NCBI GenBank assembly: GCA_035710515.1
Contig: DASTDE010000004.1
Location: forward strand, 1-64,000
Reading direction: 5' to 3'
Origin: Candidatus Rubrimentiphilum sp.
GTDB taxonomy: Bacteria; Vulcanimicrobiota; Vulcanimicrobiia; Vulcanimicrobiales; Vulcanimicrobiaceae
DNA length: 64,000 nt
Positions 31,420-40,203 of the stretch are shown one piece after another (within the stretch, counting starts at the first letter, position 1; every line of letters begins with the position of its first letter). Both the position numbers and the translations under genes were made by a program. Under the pieces are notes generated by a model, which was not told where the DNA came from, made no database searches, and worked only from the letters and a program-made list of their open reading frames with translations.

Positions 31420-33588
31420 CTACGATGATGCTTTCGCTTCGCGTTTGGTGACGCGATAGACGCGGCGGATGTCTTTGAGCGTCTCGAGTTTGCGCAAGAT
31501 TTTGTGCAGATGGTCGAGATCGTGGATCTGCACGGTAAGGCTGACGACTGCATGGCGATCGCGTTTGACACGCGCCGTGACGGAACTCACCACGGTCTTC
31601 AGCCCGGCGAAAACAGCCATGATATCTTGCAGGAGCGCCGGACGGTCGAGCGCTTCAACTTCAATATCCACTGCGTGCGCGATCTCGGTCTTAGCCGCCC
31701 AACTCGCTTCGAGCATCCGTTCCGGCGTCGCGGTCATGTACGCGACATTCGGGCAGTCCGCACGGTGCACGGAGACGCCCTTGCCGATCGTCACGTATCC
31801 GACGATTGGATCGCCGGGCACGGGGCTGCAGCATTTCGACAGACGGACCAGCACGTCGTCGACTCCGGCAATGCGAATGCCGCTGCTCGTGCGCGCAGTG
31901 CGCCGCGAAACCGACTCCGGTCGCGCGATGGTGTCGAATTTGACGACGTTCGAGGACTTGAGTTCTTCCTTGATGCGATTGATCACCGAGACCGCGGAGG
32001 CGTCGCCGAATCCGATCGCGGCGAAGAGATCGCTCGGTGCGGTGTAGTTCATCCGGCGCGCGATGCGTTCGATCAAGTCGCCGCGCAGCACTTCGAAACC
32101 CATATGCCGGCGCGCCAGCTCTTTCTCGATCGCCTCTTGCCCGGCAAGCACGTTCTCCTCGCGGCGCTCCTTGCGGAACCACTGTTTGATCTTGTGCTTG
32201 GCGCTGCTCATCTTGACGACCGAGAGCCAGTCGAGTGACGGACGGCCGCTCGACTTGTTGACGAGAATCTCGCAGATGTCGCCGTTCTGTAGCGAGGAGT
32301 CCAGTGGAACGATCCGGCCGTTGACGCGCGCGCCGACGCAGTGGTTTCCGACGTCGGTGTGAACGACGTACGCAAAGTCGAGCGGCGTGCCGCCCGCCGG
32401 CATACTGAAGACGTCGCCGCGCGGTGAGAACACGAAGACCTGTGAGTCGAACAGATCGAGCTTCAGGTTTTCCATGAAGACGCGCGAGTCGCGCATGTCT
32501 TTCTGCCACTCGAGCAGCGCGCGCAGCCAGGAGAGTTTGTTCTCGAACTGATCGGCTTTGCCGCCCTCTTTGTAACGCCAGTGCGCCGCGATGCCGTATT
32601 CGCTGGTGCGGTGCATCTCCAAAGTGCGGATTTGAATCTCGAGCGCTTCGCCTTCGGGGCCGACCACCGTCGTGTGCAGCGACTGATACATGTTCGGCTT
32701 GGGCATCGCGATGTAGTCTTTGAACCGGCCGGGCAGCGGAGTCCAGAGCGCGTGCACCGCGCCCAGCGCCGCATAGCAATCCTTCACCGAATCCACGATG
32801 ATGCGAATCGCCGTCAAATCGTAGATCGTCGAAAAGTCGCGCCCCTTCTTCATTTTGGTGTAGATCGAATAAAAGTGTTTGGGGCGGCCTTCGATCTTGG
32901 CGTTCACACCGAGCAGTTTGAACTCTTCACCCAAGCGCTCTATGACAGACGTCACGACGCCCTCGCGCTCGTTTCGCGTCTTGGCGACGCGTTCCACGAT
33001 TTCGCGATACCGTTCGGGATCGATGTAGCGGAGACACAAGTCCTCCATGTCCCACTTGATCTTCCAAATGCCCAAACGGTGCGCGATCGGGGTGTAGATG
33101 TCGAGCGTCTCGCGCGCAATCGCCAGTTGCTTCGGCGGCGGCAGACTCCCGAGCGTTCGCATGTTGTGCAGACGGTCGGCAAGTTTGATGATGATCACGC
33201 GAATGTCCTTAGCCATCGCCATGAACATCTTGCGCAGGTTTTCGACTTGCGCTTCTTCCTTCGATTGATACGGAATGCGCGTCAGTTTGGTGACGCCGTC
33301 TACCAGGCTCGCGATCTCTTTGCCGAAATCCGCGGCGACCTGCTCGGTCGTGAGGCTGGTGTCTTCGACGACGTCGTGCAGCAAAGCGGCCGCGATCGTC
33401 TGCCGGTCCATTTCGAGTTCGGCCAGGATTCCGGCCACGGCCAGGGGGTGCTCGACGTAGGACTCGCCCGAAGCTCGCCGCTGGCCCTCATGGGCCTTTA
33501 CGGCCGTGTCGTAGACGCGCTGCAGCCACGCCTCGTCCAGGGAGGCGTCGTACGACTTGACTCGGCAGACAAGCTCGGCGAACGTCAT
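31420..33588 (-). CDS. rel: Bifunctional (p)ppGpp synthetase/hydrolase
   Basis: 722 aa, full length. The HD hydrolase domain has all motifs (AALLHDVVEDTSL, LADRLHNMRTL). The synthetase domain has IYDLTAIRIIVDS and GRFKDYIAMPKPNMYQSLHTT, where RFKD is the R-x-K-D form found in bifunctional enzymes. TGS (VFSPRGDVFSMPAGGTPLDFAY), the helical/zinc-finger region and a C-terminal ACT domain follow. It makes and degrades the stringent-response alarmone on the ribosome. With both active sites intact it may be the only long RSH in the genome. Probably monocistronic. Confidence 0.96.
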   Translation of the reverse strand: MTFAELVCRVKSYDASLDEAWLQRVYDTAVKAHEGQRRASGESYVEHPLAVAGILAELEMDRQTIAAALLHDVVEDTSLTTEQVAADFGKEIASLVDGVTKLTRIPYQSKEEAQVENLRKMFMAMAKDIRVIIIKLADRLHNMRTLGSLPPPKQLAIARETLDIYTPIAHRLGIWKIKWDMEDLCLRYIDPERYREIVERVAKTRNEREGVVTSVIERLGEEFKLLGVNAKIEGRPKHFYSIYTKMKKGRDFSTIYDLTAIRIIVDSVKDCYAALGAVHALWTPLPGRFKDYIAMPKPNMYQSLHTTVVGPEGEALEIQIRTLEMHRTSEYGIAAHWRYKEGGKADQFENKLSWLRALLEWQKDMRDSRVFMENLKLDLFDSQVFVFSPRGDVFSMPAGGTPLDFAYVVHTDVGNHCVGARVNGRIVPLDSSLQNGDICEILVNKSSGRPSLDWLSVVKMSSAKHKIKQWFRKERREENVLAGQEAIEKELARRHMGFEVLRGDLIERIARRMNYTAPSDLFAAIGFGDASAVSVINRIKEELKSSNVVKFDTIARPESVSRRTARTSSGIRIAGVDDVLVRLSKCCSPVPGDPIVGYVTIGKGVSVHRADCPNVAYMTATPERMLEASWAAKTEIAHAVDIEVEALDRPALLQDIMAVFAGLKTVVSSVTARVKRDRHAVVSLTVQIHDLDHLHKILRKLETLKDIRRVYRVTKREAKASS

Positions 33589-33601
33589 GGGGTTAACGTC
33601 T

Positions 33602-33631
33602 ATAATGCCACAGGCCCCCGCCCGCTTGCAA
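33602..33631 (-). promoter_or_regulatory. Probable rel promoter
   Basis: TTGCAA (33631-33626) and CATTAT (33607-33602) are 18 bp apart on the minus strand; TGTGG before the -10 adds an extended -10 element. Transcription would begin only a few bases before the rel ATG, giving a very short leader. Confidence 0.4.
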
Positions 33632-33642
33632 AAAGGGCCCGC

Positions 33643-34086
33643 CTAGACGAAGAGGAGTACGGCGATTTTCCCGTCGGGCTGGAGAGCGAACTCCATGTCG
33701 ATGCTGCCGTGCTCGCAGGTCATCCGGTAGACGTACACGTTGACGTTTCGCGTGCGGCTGATGCCCCGGAAATTCACGGTTTGCAGCGCGCCGAGCGCGG
33801 CGAGCGCCTTTTCCGAACCGTCGAGCAGTTCGTCGTTCAGCTGCGCGTTGACGTCGTCGGAATACTGTTTGCGATCGACGACTCCGCCTTGGAACGCCAA
33901 GAATTGACGGACCGCGAGTTTGTGCATCTTCGGATCGTCGGGCGCCGGCTTGGGAGGCGGGATCGGCGGCGGGGAGTTTTCAACTGCCGGCGGCGGCGAA
34001 CCGGTGGCTTCTTGGGCGTGCGTCAGCGACGCGGGGAACAGTGCCACGCCGGCGGCCAACGCGAGAAACAATAGGGTTCGTCTCAT
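33643..34086 (-). CDS. Exported protein with Pro-rich linker, DUF3887-like
   Basis: 147 aa. Signal peptide 1-24 (ending THAQ), then a Pro-rich linker (PPPAVENSPPPIPPPKPAPDDP) and an NTF2/DUF3887-like domain of about 90 residues (KMHKLAVRQFLAFQGGVVDR ... IDMEFALQPDGKIAVLLFV). The linker may reach through peptidoglycan. Coupled to apt by a TGATG overlap, though no functional link is obvious. Confidence 0.6.
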   Translation of the reverse strand: MRRTLLFLALAAGVALFPASLTHAQEATGSPPPAVENSPPPIPPPKPAPDDPKMHKLAVRQFLAFQGGVVDRKQYSDDVNAQLNDELLDGSEKALAALGALQTVNFRGISRTRNVNVYVYRMTCEHGSIDMEFALQPDGKIAVLLFV

Positions 34087-34598
34087 CAGTACTTGATGAA
34101 TGTTGTAACGTCGGCGCCCGGCAAAGCGTCTCGCCCTTTGAGCGCTTCGAGTTCGATCAGGAACGCAAACCCGGCGATCTTGGCGCCGAGACGTTCGAGC
34201 AGGCGACGCGTTGCCGCGGCGGTTCCGCCCGTGGCCAGCAGATCGTCGACCACCAAGACGCGGTCGCCGTCGCCGAGCGCGTCGGCGTGGATTTCGAGCG
34301 AGTTCGTGCCGTACTCCAGCGCGTACGACTCGCTGAGCTTGCTGAACGGCAGTTTTCCGGGCTTGCGCACCGGTACGAATCCGGCGCCGATGGCGTAGGC
34401 CAGCGGTGCTCCCAGCATATAGCCGCGCGCCTCGATTCCCACGACATGATCGATTTTCGCCTGCTTGTACTTATCCACGAAGAGATCGATCGCTGCCTTA
34501 AAGGCTTGCTTGTCCTTCAGGAGTGGGGTAATGTCACGGAACAGGATACCCGGCAGCGGGAAATCGGGAATGGCGCGTATGTAGGTTTGAACGTCCAC
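34086..34598 (-). CDS. apt: Adenine phosphoribosyltransferase
   Basis: 170 aa, normal length. The type I PRTase fold carries FPLPGILFRDITPLL at the start, GIEARGYMLG, the KPGKLP flexible loop and the PRPP motif VLVVDDLLATGGTA. It salvages adenine to AMP in the cytoplasm. The stop overlaps the next gene. Divergent from the TonB-like gene. Confidence 0.97.
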   Translation of the reverse strand: MDVQTYIRAIPDFPLPGILFRDITPLLKDKQAFKAAIDLFVDKYKQAKIDHVVGIEARGYMLGAPLAYAIGAGFVPVRKPGKLPFSKLSESYALEYGTNSLEIHADALGDGDRVLVVDDLLATGGTAAATRRLLERLGAKIAGFAFLIELEALKGRDALPGADVTTFIKY

Positions 34599-34672
34599 GG
34601 CGCACCGCTTTCCGCGAACCAGGCCATGCGGCCTTTCCGTTGTTCGTGGGGATGATCTAAGACGGAATATTC

Positions 34673-35506
34673 ATGAATCTCGCAACCGAGGGCAAGCATG
34701 CGCGGGACTCGTCCGGGCAGAGCAGCTGGCTCTCCTCAATTTTGGAGATCGGGTTCCGCCGGCGGATGGTCATCGCCGTGGCGGCGGCCCTGGCTATCCA
34801 CGAGATTCTGGCCGGGCTGGTGCCCTGGCGCACCACCACGATCCCGCCCGAGCAGCCCGAGACCCTCACCATTGCGAAGCTCACGATCATTCAGCACAAG
34901 CCGACGCCCAGGCCGATCGTCCACGTCCACGTGATCGCGCCGACTAACGTCCAGCCCACCATCGTTAATCCGGGCAAGCCGTCGGAGAACCAGCACATCC
35001 GGCGCGTGGCTTCGGCCCGCCCGCTCGTGAAGACTCACTACCATAGCGCACCAGCCCGCATACACGTGCCGACCGGCGGCCACGGGGCAGGGTCGAGCAA
35101 GACCGCCAAAGCCAGCATCGGCGGCATCGGGACCGGCGGCACGGGGACCGGCCAGAGCGGCATCGGCACCGGAACCGGCGGCGCGCCCGCCGCGCATGAG
35201 CCGTGCGGCTATGTGGATTTCATTCCTTACGATACGCCCACGATAGATAGCTCCGGCCGCAGGTGGGAGCACATCTCCCTGGTCGTGCATTTCCCCGACG
35301 GTTCGAGCCAGAGCACGGACCTCGATTATCCGTTTTACTATGCGTCGTCGCTGGTCGATCCGTTCGTGCCGGCAAACAAGAACATTCCGGCTACCTTCCA
35401 ATTTCCGCCGGCCGGCCAGAGCGTCTCGTCACCAGTAGTGCAATACGTCATCGCCCACACGAGGCCCGATGGCACCACCGTGCTCAAGGATTGCCCCTCC
35501 GGCTAG
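34673..35506 (+). CDS. Membrane-anchored TonB-like protein
   Basis: 277 aa. About 28 cytoplasmic residues, one membrane helix (VIAVAAALAIHEILAGLV, about 33-50), then a Pro/His/Ile-rich periplasmic stalk with PRPIVHVHVIAPTNVQP. A Gly/Thr linker (GGIGTGGTGTGQSGIGTG) follows, and then a C-terminal domain of about 95 residues (LVVHFPDGSSQSTDLDYPF...). The architecture is that of TonB/TolA energy transducers. The C-terminal domain does not clearly match TonB_C, and ExbB/ExbD genes are absent here. It may serve the TonB receptor at 1-3045 or a different envelope function. Confidence 0.55.
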   Translation: MNLATEGKHARDSSGQSSWLSSILEIGFRRRMVIAVAAALAIHEILAGLVPWRTTTIPPEQPETLTIAKLTIIQHKPTPRPIVHVHVIAPTNVQPTIVNPGKPSENQHIRRVASARPLVKTHYHSAPARIHVPTGGHGAGSSKTAKASIGGIGTGGTGTGQSGIGTGTGGAPAAHEPCGYVDFIPYDTPTIDSSGRRWEHISLVVHFPDGSSQSTDLDYPFYYASSLVDPFVPANKNIPATFQFPPAGQSVSSPVVQYVIAHTRPDGTTVLKDCPSG

Positions 35507-35567
35507 CAGGACGGTGAAACAAGCCGGGGCCTAGGCGGTTAAATTAGCTATGGCGTACGGGGGGTTT

Positions 35568-36278
35568 ATGACAGCGAAATCTTTTCTTTTGCTTGCGGTA
35601 ATTTCGCTTGCGGGCTGCGTCGGCGTATCGAGCTTTGGCGGACACAACGTCGAGGCGCGGATTCACCACGCGCTTCCCGCCGCCGGCGTGAGGTACGTCA
35701 ACGTGGAAAACGTTTCCGGCTCGATCGTGATTGACGGCTGGAACCACTCCGGCGTCGACGTCAGCGCGCTCGAGTATGGTTCGGATCAAGGTGCGCTCGA
35801 TCGCACGCATGTCAGCATCGGGCAGAACGGTTCGACGGTTTTCGTCAAGACAACCTACGACAGCGGAGGCGGCTTTTTCTTCGGACACAACGGCGCGCAA
35901 GTTGATTACACGATCCACGTTCCGGCAACCGCATCAATCTCGGTTTCGAACGTTAGCGGTCCCACAACATTGAAGGGATTGGACGGAAACTTGGACGTTT
36001 CGGAAATCAGCGGCGCGCTCGACGCGTCGCTCGGGCGTGTGGCGGGGACGCGCAACATTCATATGAGCGCGATCAGCGGACACATGACCGTTCGGATCGC
36101 GCGCAACAGCGACGCGCGAGTGGACGCCAGCACGATCAGCGGCGACGTAAACCTCTTCTTCCCATCCGACACGCACCAAGGATCGGTGGGCAATGCCGCC
36201 ACCGGCCAGCTCGGTAAGGGCGCTGCCTCCATGACTCTAAAAACCATCAGCGGCGCGATCGACGTGCTTCCGAAGTAA
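35568..36278 (+). CDS. DUF4097-type beta-helical lipoprotein
   Basis: 236 aa from ATG 35568; an ATG six codons earlier is possible. Lipobox LAGC gives a predicted lipoprotein. The rest consists of short repeated strands (VENVSGSIVIDGW, VSNVSGPTTLKGLDGNLDVSEISGALDA, MSAISGHMTVRI, ASTISGDVNLFF, LKTISGAIDVLP), the repeat of DUF4097/adhesin-like beta-helix proteins. Probably an outer-membrane or periplasmic lipoprotein of unknown role. Confidence 0.8.
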   Translation: MTAKSFLLLAVISLAGCVGVSSFGGHNVEARIHHALPAAGVRYVNVENVSGSIVIDGWNHSGVDVSALEYGSDQGALDRTHVSIGQNGSTVFVKTTYDSGGGFFFGHNGAQVDYTIHVPATASISVSNVSGPTTLKGLDGNLDVSEISGALDASLGRVAGTRNIHMSAISGHMTVRIARNSDARVDASTISGDVNLFFPSDTHQGSVGNAATGQLGKGAASMTLKTISGAIDVLPK

Positions 36279-36352
36279 CCGTTCCGGATCGGTAGCCCTT
36301 TCTAAATAGCGCCCTCGTCGGGATAGCCTCTCACAGATCTGTGGGAGGTTTT

Positions 36353-37531
36353 ATGCTCGAGTTCGGCATTTATCGCGACGGGGACAATAATCTGGACGTG
36401 TCGCAGGAAGCAGCGATCCGTCAGGCTCGCAACGTGAGTGCGGCAAATTCCGCAATCCAATTCACGGTAGAGGACACCCGGGAGCAATTCGGCAGCGCCA
36501 CAACCGTTCGTTCGACGATCCAGGACGGCCGCGAGATCGTCAGCGGCAGCGTTGATGCCGCGGACGATATGGCCTCTCCGGAGAATCTCGCGCGGTTTGT
36601 CGCGCGTACGCTCGACAACGCGCAGAAATCCGGCGCCGGTCAGACGTGGATCGAGCTCGTCGATCACGGTGCCGGCGACGGCGGCGGCCTGGAAGCGGAC
36701 TCATTCAAACAATTGATGCCGATGCCGCAGATCGCCGCCGCAATCGCAACGGGCGTCAAGATGCACGCGCAAGCGCATCCTGAGGACGCTCAGCGCGGCG
36801 TCGACGGCGTCGTTGCAAACCAATGTCTGATGGCGTCACTCGGATTCGCGGACGCGCTTTCACATGCGGGCGTGAAGTGGCTGGCCGCAAGTCCGGAGAC
36901 GATGGTGTCGCCCGGCGTGCCGAGCAGCGTCGCCAACGCCATCCAGAAAAATCTCGACGACCCGCAGAACATGGGAAAGGCGATCGCCGGCGAGGTGATG
37001 GGACAAACCTACGGCACGGGCGCGTTCGAATGGAAACCGGCCGCGGCTTTCGACGTGCTCGATCTGGATCCACGCAAGCGCAAAGCCGTTGAAACAACGG
37101 TAAGAGCGTTTAACGACGCAATCGGCGCGCGGGCGAGCGACTCAGCCGCGATGCGGGCGCTGCGCGAGGATGCGTCTTCGGTGCAAGGCATGGTGCGCTT
37201 CCATGAAGCGACGTCCGACATGCCGTGGCATGCGGACCGCCCGGCCATTGCGCTTTACGGTGCGATCGCAAACGACGCGCGACTGGATCCGCAGCTGCGC
37301 GGCGTGGCCCGGAACGCGCAGCGAGCAGTTCGGGCGCTCGTCGTCGCGCATAGCGAGAGCTCGGCGTTCGCACCGTTCGACGGCGCGGATTACCGGGACG
37401 CCGCCGGCCCCACCGTGCACTTCCCCGTGAACGAACGGCAGATCGATCCGTGGGCGCCGCGGGTTACCGAGACGCACAACCGGTTCTATCAAGAAACCGG
37501 CGCCGCATCGGCAGCACGCGCGCTGGCATAA
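36353..37531 (+). CDS. Clostripain-like (family C11) cysteine peptidase
   Basis: 392 aa from ATG 36353 with GGGAGG upstream; the frame also has a GTG four codons earlier. C11 features: an opening strand FGIYRDGDNNLD, the catalytic His in WIELVDHGAGDGGG (His105) and the catalytic Cys in VVANQCLMASLGFADAL (Cys158, usually D-x-C-L-M). No signal peptide is visible, unlike secreted clostripains, so it acts in the cytoplasm or leaves by another route. Cleavage after Arg or Lys is the family norm. Strong terminator follows. Confidence 0.75.
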   Translation: MLEFGIYRDGDNNLDVSQEAAIRQARNVSAANSAIQFTVEDTREQFGSATTVRSTIQDGREIVSGSVDAADDMASPENLARFVARTLDNAQKSGAGQTWIELVDHGAGDGGGLEADSFKQLMPMPQIAAAIATGVKMHAQAHPEDAQRGVDGVVANQCLMASLGFADALSHAGVKWLAASPETMVSPGVPSSVANAIQKNLDDPQNMGKAIAGEVMGQTYGTGAFEWKPAAAFDVLDLDPRKRKAVETTVRAFNDAIGARASDSAAMRALREDASSVQGMVRFHEATSDMPWHADRPAIALYGAIANDARLDPQLRGVARNAQRAVRALVVAHSESSAFAPFDGADYRDAAGPTVHFPVNERQIDPWAPRVTETHNRFYQETGAASAARALA

Positions 37532-37535
37532 GAAA

Positions 37536-37561
37536 AGGGCCGGTCGTTACCGACCGGCCCT
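37536..37561. terminator. Bidirectional terminator
   Basis: AGGGCCGGTCG (37536-37546) and CGACCGGCCCT (37551-37561) form a perfect 11-bp stem with loop TTAC. It lies between convergent genes. T-runs follow on both strands (GGCTTTTGG on plus, TTTTCTT on minus). Confidence 0.9.
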
Positions 37562-37581
37562 GGCTTTTGGACAGAGCTCGT

Positions 37582-40146
37582 TTAGCGGATTAGGCCGGAT
37601 GGGACGATAATGGCCTGGGCATTCAAAGCCTGCTGAGCCACGACGCCGAGCGCTTCGAGATGCGCGCGCGTCAGTTCGCTCAGTCCGCCTCTTTGCAATC
37701 CCGCCGCCACCAACTGCCGCAGTTGCTGCAGTTGCATGCGAGCCAGCGCTTGAGCGTCAGCCGGCGTTCCGGGGGCCGGATTGACCCACATATCCGCCAG
37801 ACGTTTGGCAAACGCTATCTGCAAATTGCGGCGAATCGGACCGGCGCTGTTAATGCCGCCGGTTAAATCGCCGAAGATGCCTTGGCGCGACCAATCGAAC
37901 AGATTCGTGAGAGACATCGTCGCACCAGGACTGTACTTGGTCTGCAGATCGTCGATCCGCTGAAGTGTCAGCGGAGCAAACAGCTCGGACAGTACCTGGT
38001 TCTGCTGGGCATTAATGATCGCCGTCACGGCGACGTCGTGGCGCGGCGACGGATTGTACGCCCACGATGCGCCCACAAAGTCTCCATACTCGGAGTACGT
38101 GAGCTTATTGAGCACGCTCGGATTGAAGTGCCACGCCGCTTCGGAGAAGAGGCCGTCGGCAAGTCTGGTCCAAGCCGCGTGCTCGTCCGCGAGTGAAACC
38201 GGGGTAAGCGGAGCGTTCGCGCCCGGATCGCCCTTAGCCGCGCGCGAGAGATACTCGCCGCCGATCCAGTTCGCCGGCATCGAAGCGCAGCGCAGATAGG
38301 TCGTCAGCGGTGCGGTGAACGCCTGACGCGCCTCGTCGAACGAATGTCCCGGCGCCGGAAAGCGCTGGCTGACCGCGTTCATGACGTTGTGCATTGTCTT
38401 CATCTGCACGTCACACCATTCCAGCGGGTGGTTTGTCAGGTCGTAGGTCACGACGCGCGGATCGATCGCGTGGCCGCCTTGGTGCGAGTTATCCTCGTCG
38501 CTGGCGAAGCGGTACCACGGGTTAGACCAGAGCGATGCCCAACGCCGCAGCGTCGGGAGCTCGGCGTTCGGCGTCGTTGCGCCCGGAATGTATCCGTAAC
38601 CGTAACGGATCGCGTAGTAATCGTACGGCCCGAGAGCTGTTTGGAAGTAATCACCTTGCGGCGTGCCTTTGGGCCACAAATTGACCGGGCTGTACTCCAT
38701 GACCGAGTTGGAAACGCCGTAGCGCGATGTAAAGGCCTTGCTCTGCATCTGCTTGGGCGTGTAGGCCATCGTTCCGATGAAGTTATGCTGTAAGCCGAAG
38801 TTGTGTCCGGATTCATGCAGGATGACCGAACCGATCAAGTCTTGCACGAATTGGTTCTCGGCGGCTGCCGAATCGGGAATGCCGCGCGCAGGCGCGACGA
38901 TATAGCGATACGTGCGGCCGGCCAGACCTTCGACCGCATCGAAGTTCACACCGATGTTCAGTTCTTCACCCGTGCGCGGATCGGTAACGAGCAGCGCCTC
39001 GGCGCCGAACGCCGGCGACGTGGTATTCAGCCAACGAAGCATATTGTGCCGGATGTCTTCCGGATCCCACGACGGATCGTTGGGCTGCTGACGCACCTGA
39101 ACCGCGTCCAGGATACCGATCTTCTTGAAAGCGTTGTTCCACGTCAGCAGCGCATTTCTCACCGTCGTGCGATACTGATACGGGATGTCGTTGCTGAGCC
39201 ACATCACCAGCGGATTGGTCGCGTGCATCGGAGCCGATGACGTGCGCTTACCGAAGTTCCAGCGCATAATGTAATGCACGGTGCGCCCTGTGGTCACCTG
39301 GTCGGTCGAGAAGTTGACCAGCGGCTGCGTGAAGTAGCCAATGCGCGGATCCGCAATGCGCGGCACGTAGCCGTCGCTCGGAGCCTGAATGAAGTTGTAG
39401 GTCATCAGCACTTCGATGCTGCGCGCATCAGGCGCGTTGTCGATCCGCGAAAAGTTCGGAGCGGCCGACGTCCACGTCTGGTCGACGCGCAGCACGTCGT
39501 TTTCCGGGAAAGCCTTGGTTACCGAAAAGAACGAGCGCGAGGCATCGAGCCGGTACGCGCCCGGACTAGGCGGTCCGAAATTGAGACTGGAGTCGAAATC
39601 CGCCACGTCGCCCAATAGGAACGACGCCGGAATGACCACCGTCGTGTCGTCGGCGGCTGCGATTGGCACCACCGCAATGACCGAGCTCGGCAGAGACTGC
39701 TGCACGCCGGTCGCTTCCGGAGTGTTCGGCCGCGTAATCGTATACGTATTCGGCCAGCGCACGACAACGGTGTCTTCGACTTTTTCAAAACGGAGTAAAC
39801 GCGCCGGCGCCACATAGGGCTCACCCTGCGCCGGGCCTAATCCGCCGAGCCCGCTCGACGGGACGGCCGTTTGGATGAAATCGGCGCCCAGCTGTGAGCG
39901 TTTGATGGCCAGATAGACGCGCCCGGCCTTGTGAATGATTGGGATGAGTCCGTCCTGGACCGTTGCGCCGCGCACGAAGACGTCGTAAGGGGCGGGCTGG
40001 CCCGCCTGCGCAGCGGCTGCCGCGGCTGCTTGCATAGCGGCGGCCTGGTTCGCCGCGCTGGGCGGCGGATTGTTCTGCGCCGAGGCCGGAGCGGCCAGGG
40101 CCAACACAAAAAAACCGCCGAGTATAATGCGAAAAAGACTGGTCAT
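37582..40146 (-). CDS. Exported zinc metalloprotease (DUF5117/DUF4953 type)
   Basis: 854 aa. Signal peptide 1-23 (ending ASAQ), then an Ala/Gln-rich stretch. A DUF5117-like region follows (VQDGLIPIIHKAGRVYLAI ... LLRFEKVEDTVVVRWPN), then a metzincin-like catalytic centre near residue 450: ILHESGHNFGLQHNFIGT (HExxHxxGLxH, with the three zinc His). The C-terminal 300 residues are helical. The family is common in Bacteroidota and Acidobacteriota and probably degrades extracellular protein. Monocistronic; it ends at the shared terminator. Confidence 0.92.
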   Translation of the reverse strand: MTSLFRIILGGFFVLALAAPASAQNNPPPSAANQAAAMQAAAAAAAQAGQPAPYDVFVRGATVQDGLIPIIHKAGRVYLAIKRSQLGADFIQTAVPSSGLGGLGPAQGEPYVAPARLLRFEKVEDTVVVRWPNTYTITRPNTPEATGVQQSLPSSVIAVVPIAAADDTTVVIPASFLLGDVADFDSSLNFGPPSPGAYRLDASRSFFSVTKAFPENDVLRVDQTWTSAAPNFSRIDNAPDARSIEVLMTYNFIQAPSDGYVPRIADPRIGYFTQPLVNFSTDQVTTGRTVHYIMRWNFGKRTSSAPMHATNPLVMWLSNDIPYQYRTTVRNALLTWNNAFKKIGILDAVQVRQQPNDPSWDPEDIRHNMLRWLNTTSPAFGAEALLVTDPRTGEELNIGVNFDAVEGLAGRTYRYIVAPARGIPDSAAAENQFVQDLIGSVILHESGHNFGLQHNFIGTMAYTPKQMQSKAFTSRYGVSNSVMEYSPVNLWPKGTPQGDYFQTALGPYDYYAIRYGYGYIPGATTPNAELPTLRRWASLWSNPWYRFASDEDNSHQGGHAIDPRVVTYDLTNHPLEWCDVQMKTMHNVMNAVSQRFPAPGHSFDEARQAFTAPLTTYLRCASMPANWIGGEYLSRAAKGDPGANAPLTPVSLADEHAAWTRLADGLFSEAAWHFNPSVLNKLTYSEYGDFVGASWAYNPSPRHDVAVTAIINAQQNQVLSELFAPLTLQRIDDLQTKYSPGATMSLTNLFDWSRQGIFGDLTGGINSAGPIRRNLQIAFAKRLADMWVNPAPGTPADAQALARMQLQQLRQLVAAGLQRGGLSELTRAHLEALGVVAQQALNAQAIIVPSGLIR

Positions 40147-40203
40147 GAAGCCTCCGGAAAGAGATGCGATCGAACGCCGTACGCGCGTCCAGACCTAATT
40201 GTT

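Noticed and set aside
32581-34074. 497-codon plus-strand frame opposite rel and the neighbouring exported gene
   Set aside because: Antisense to a full-length, motif-complete Rel protein; no recognisable protein pattern.
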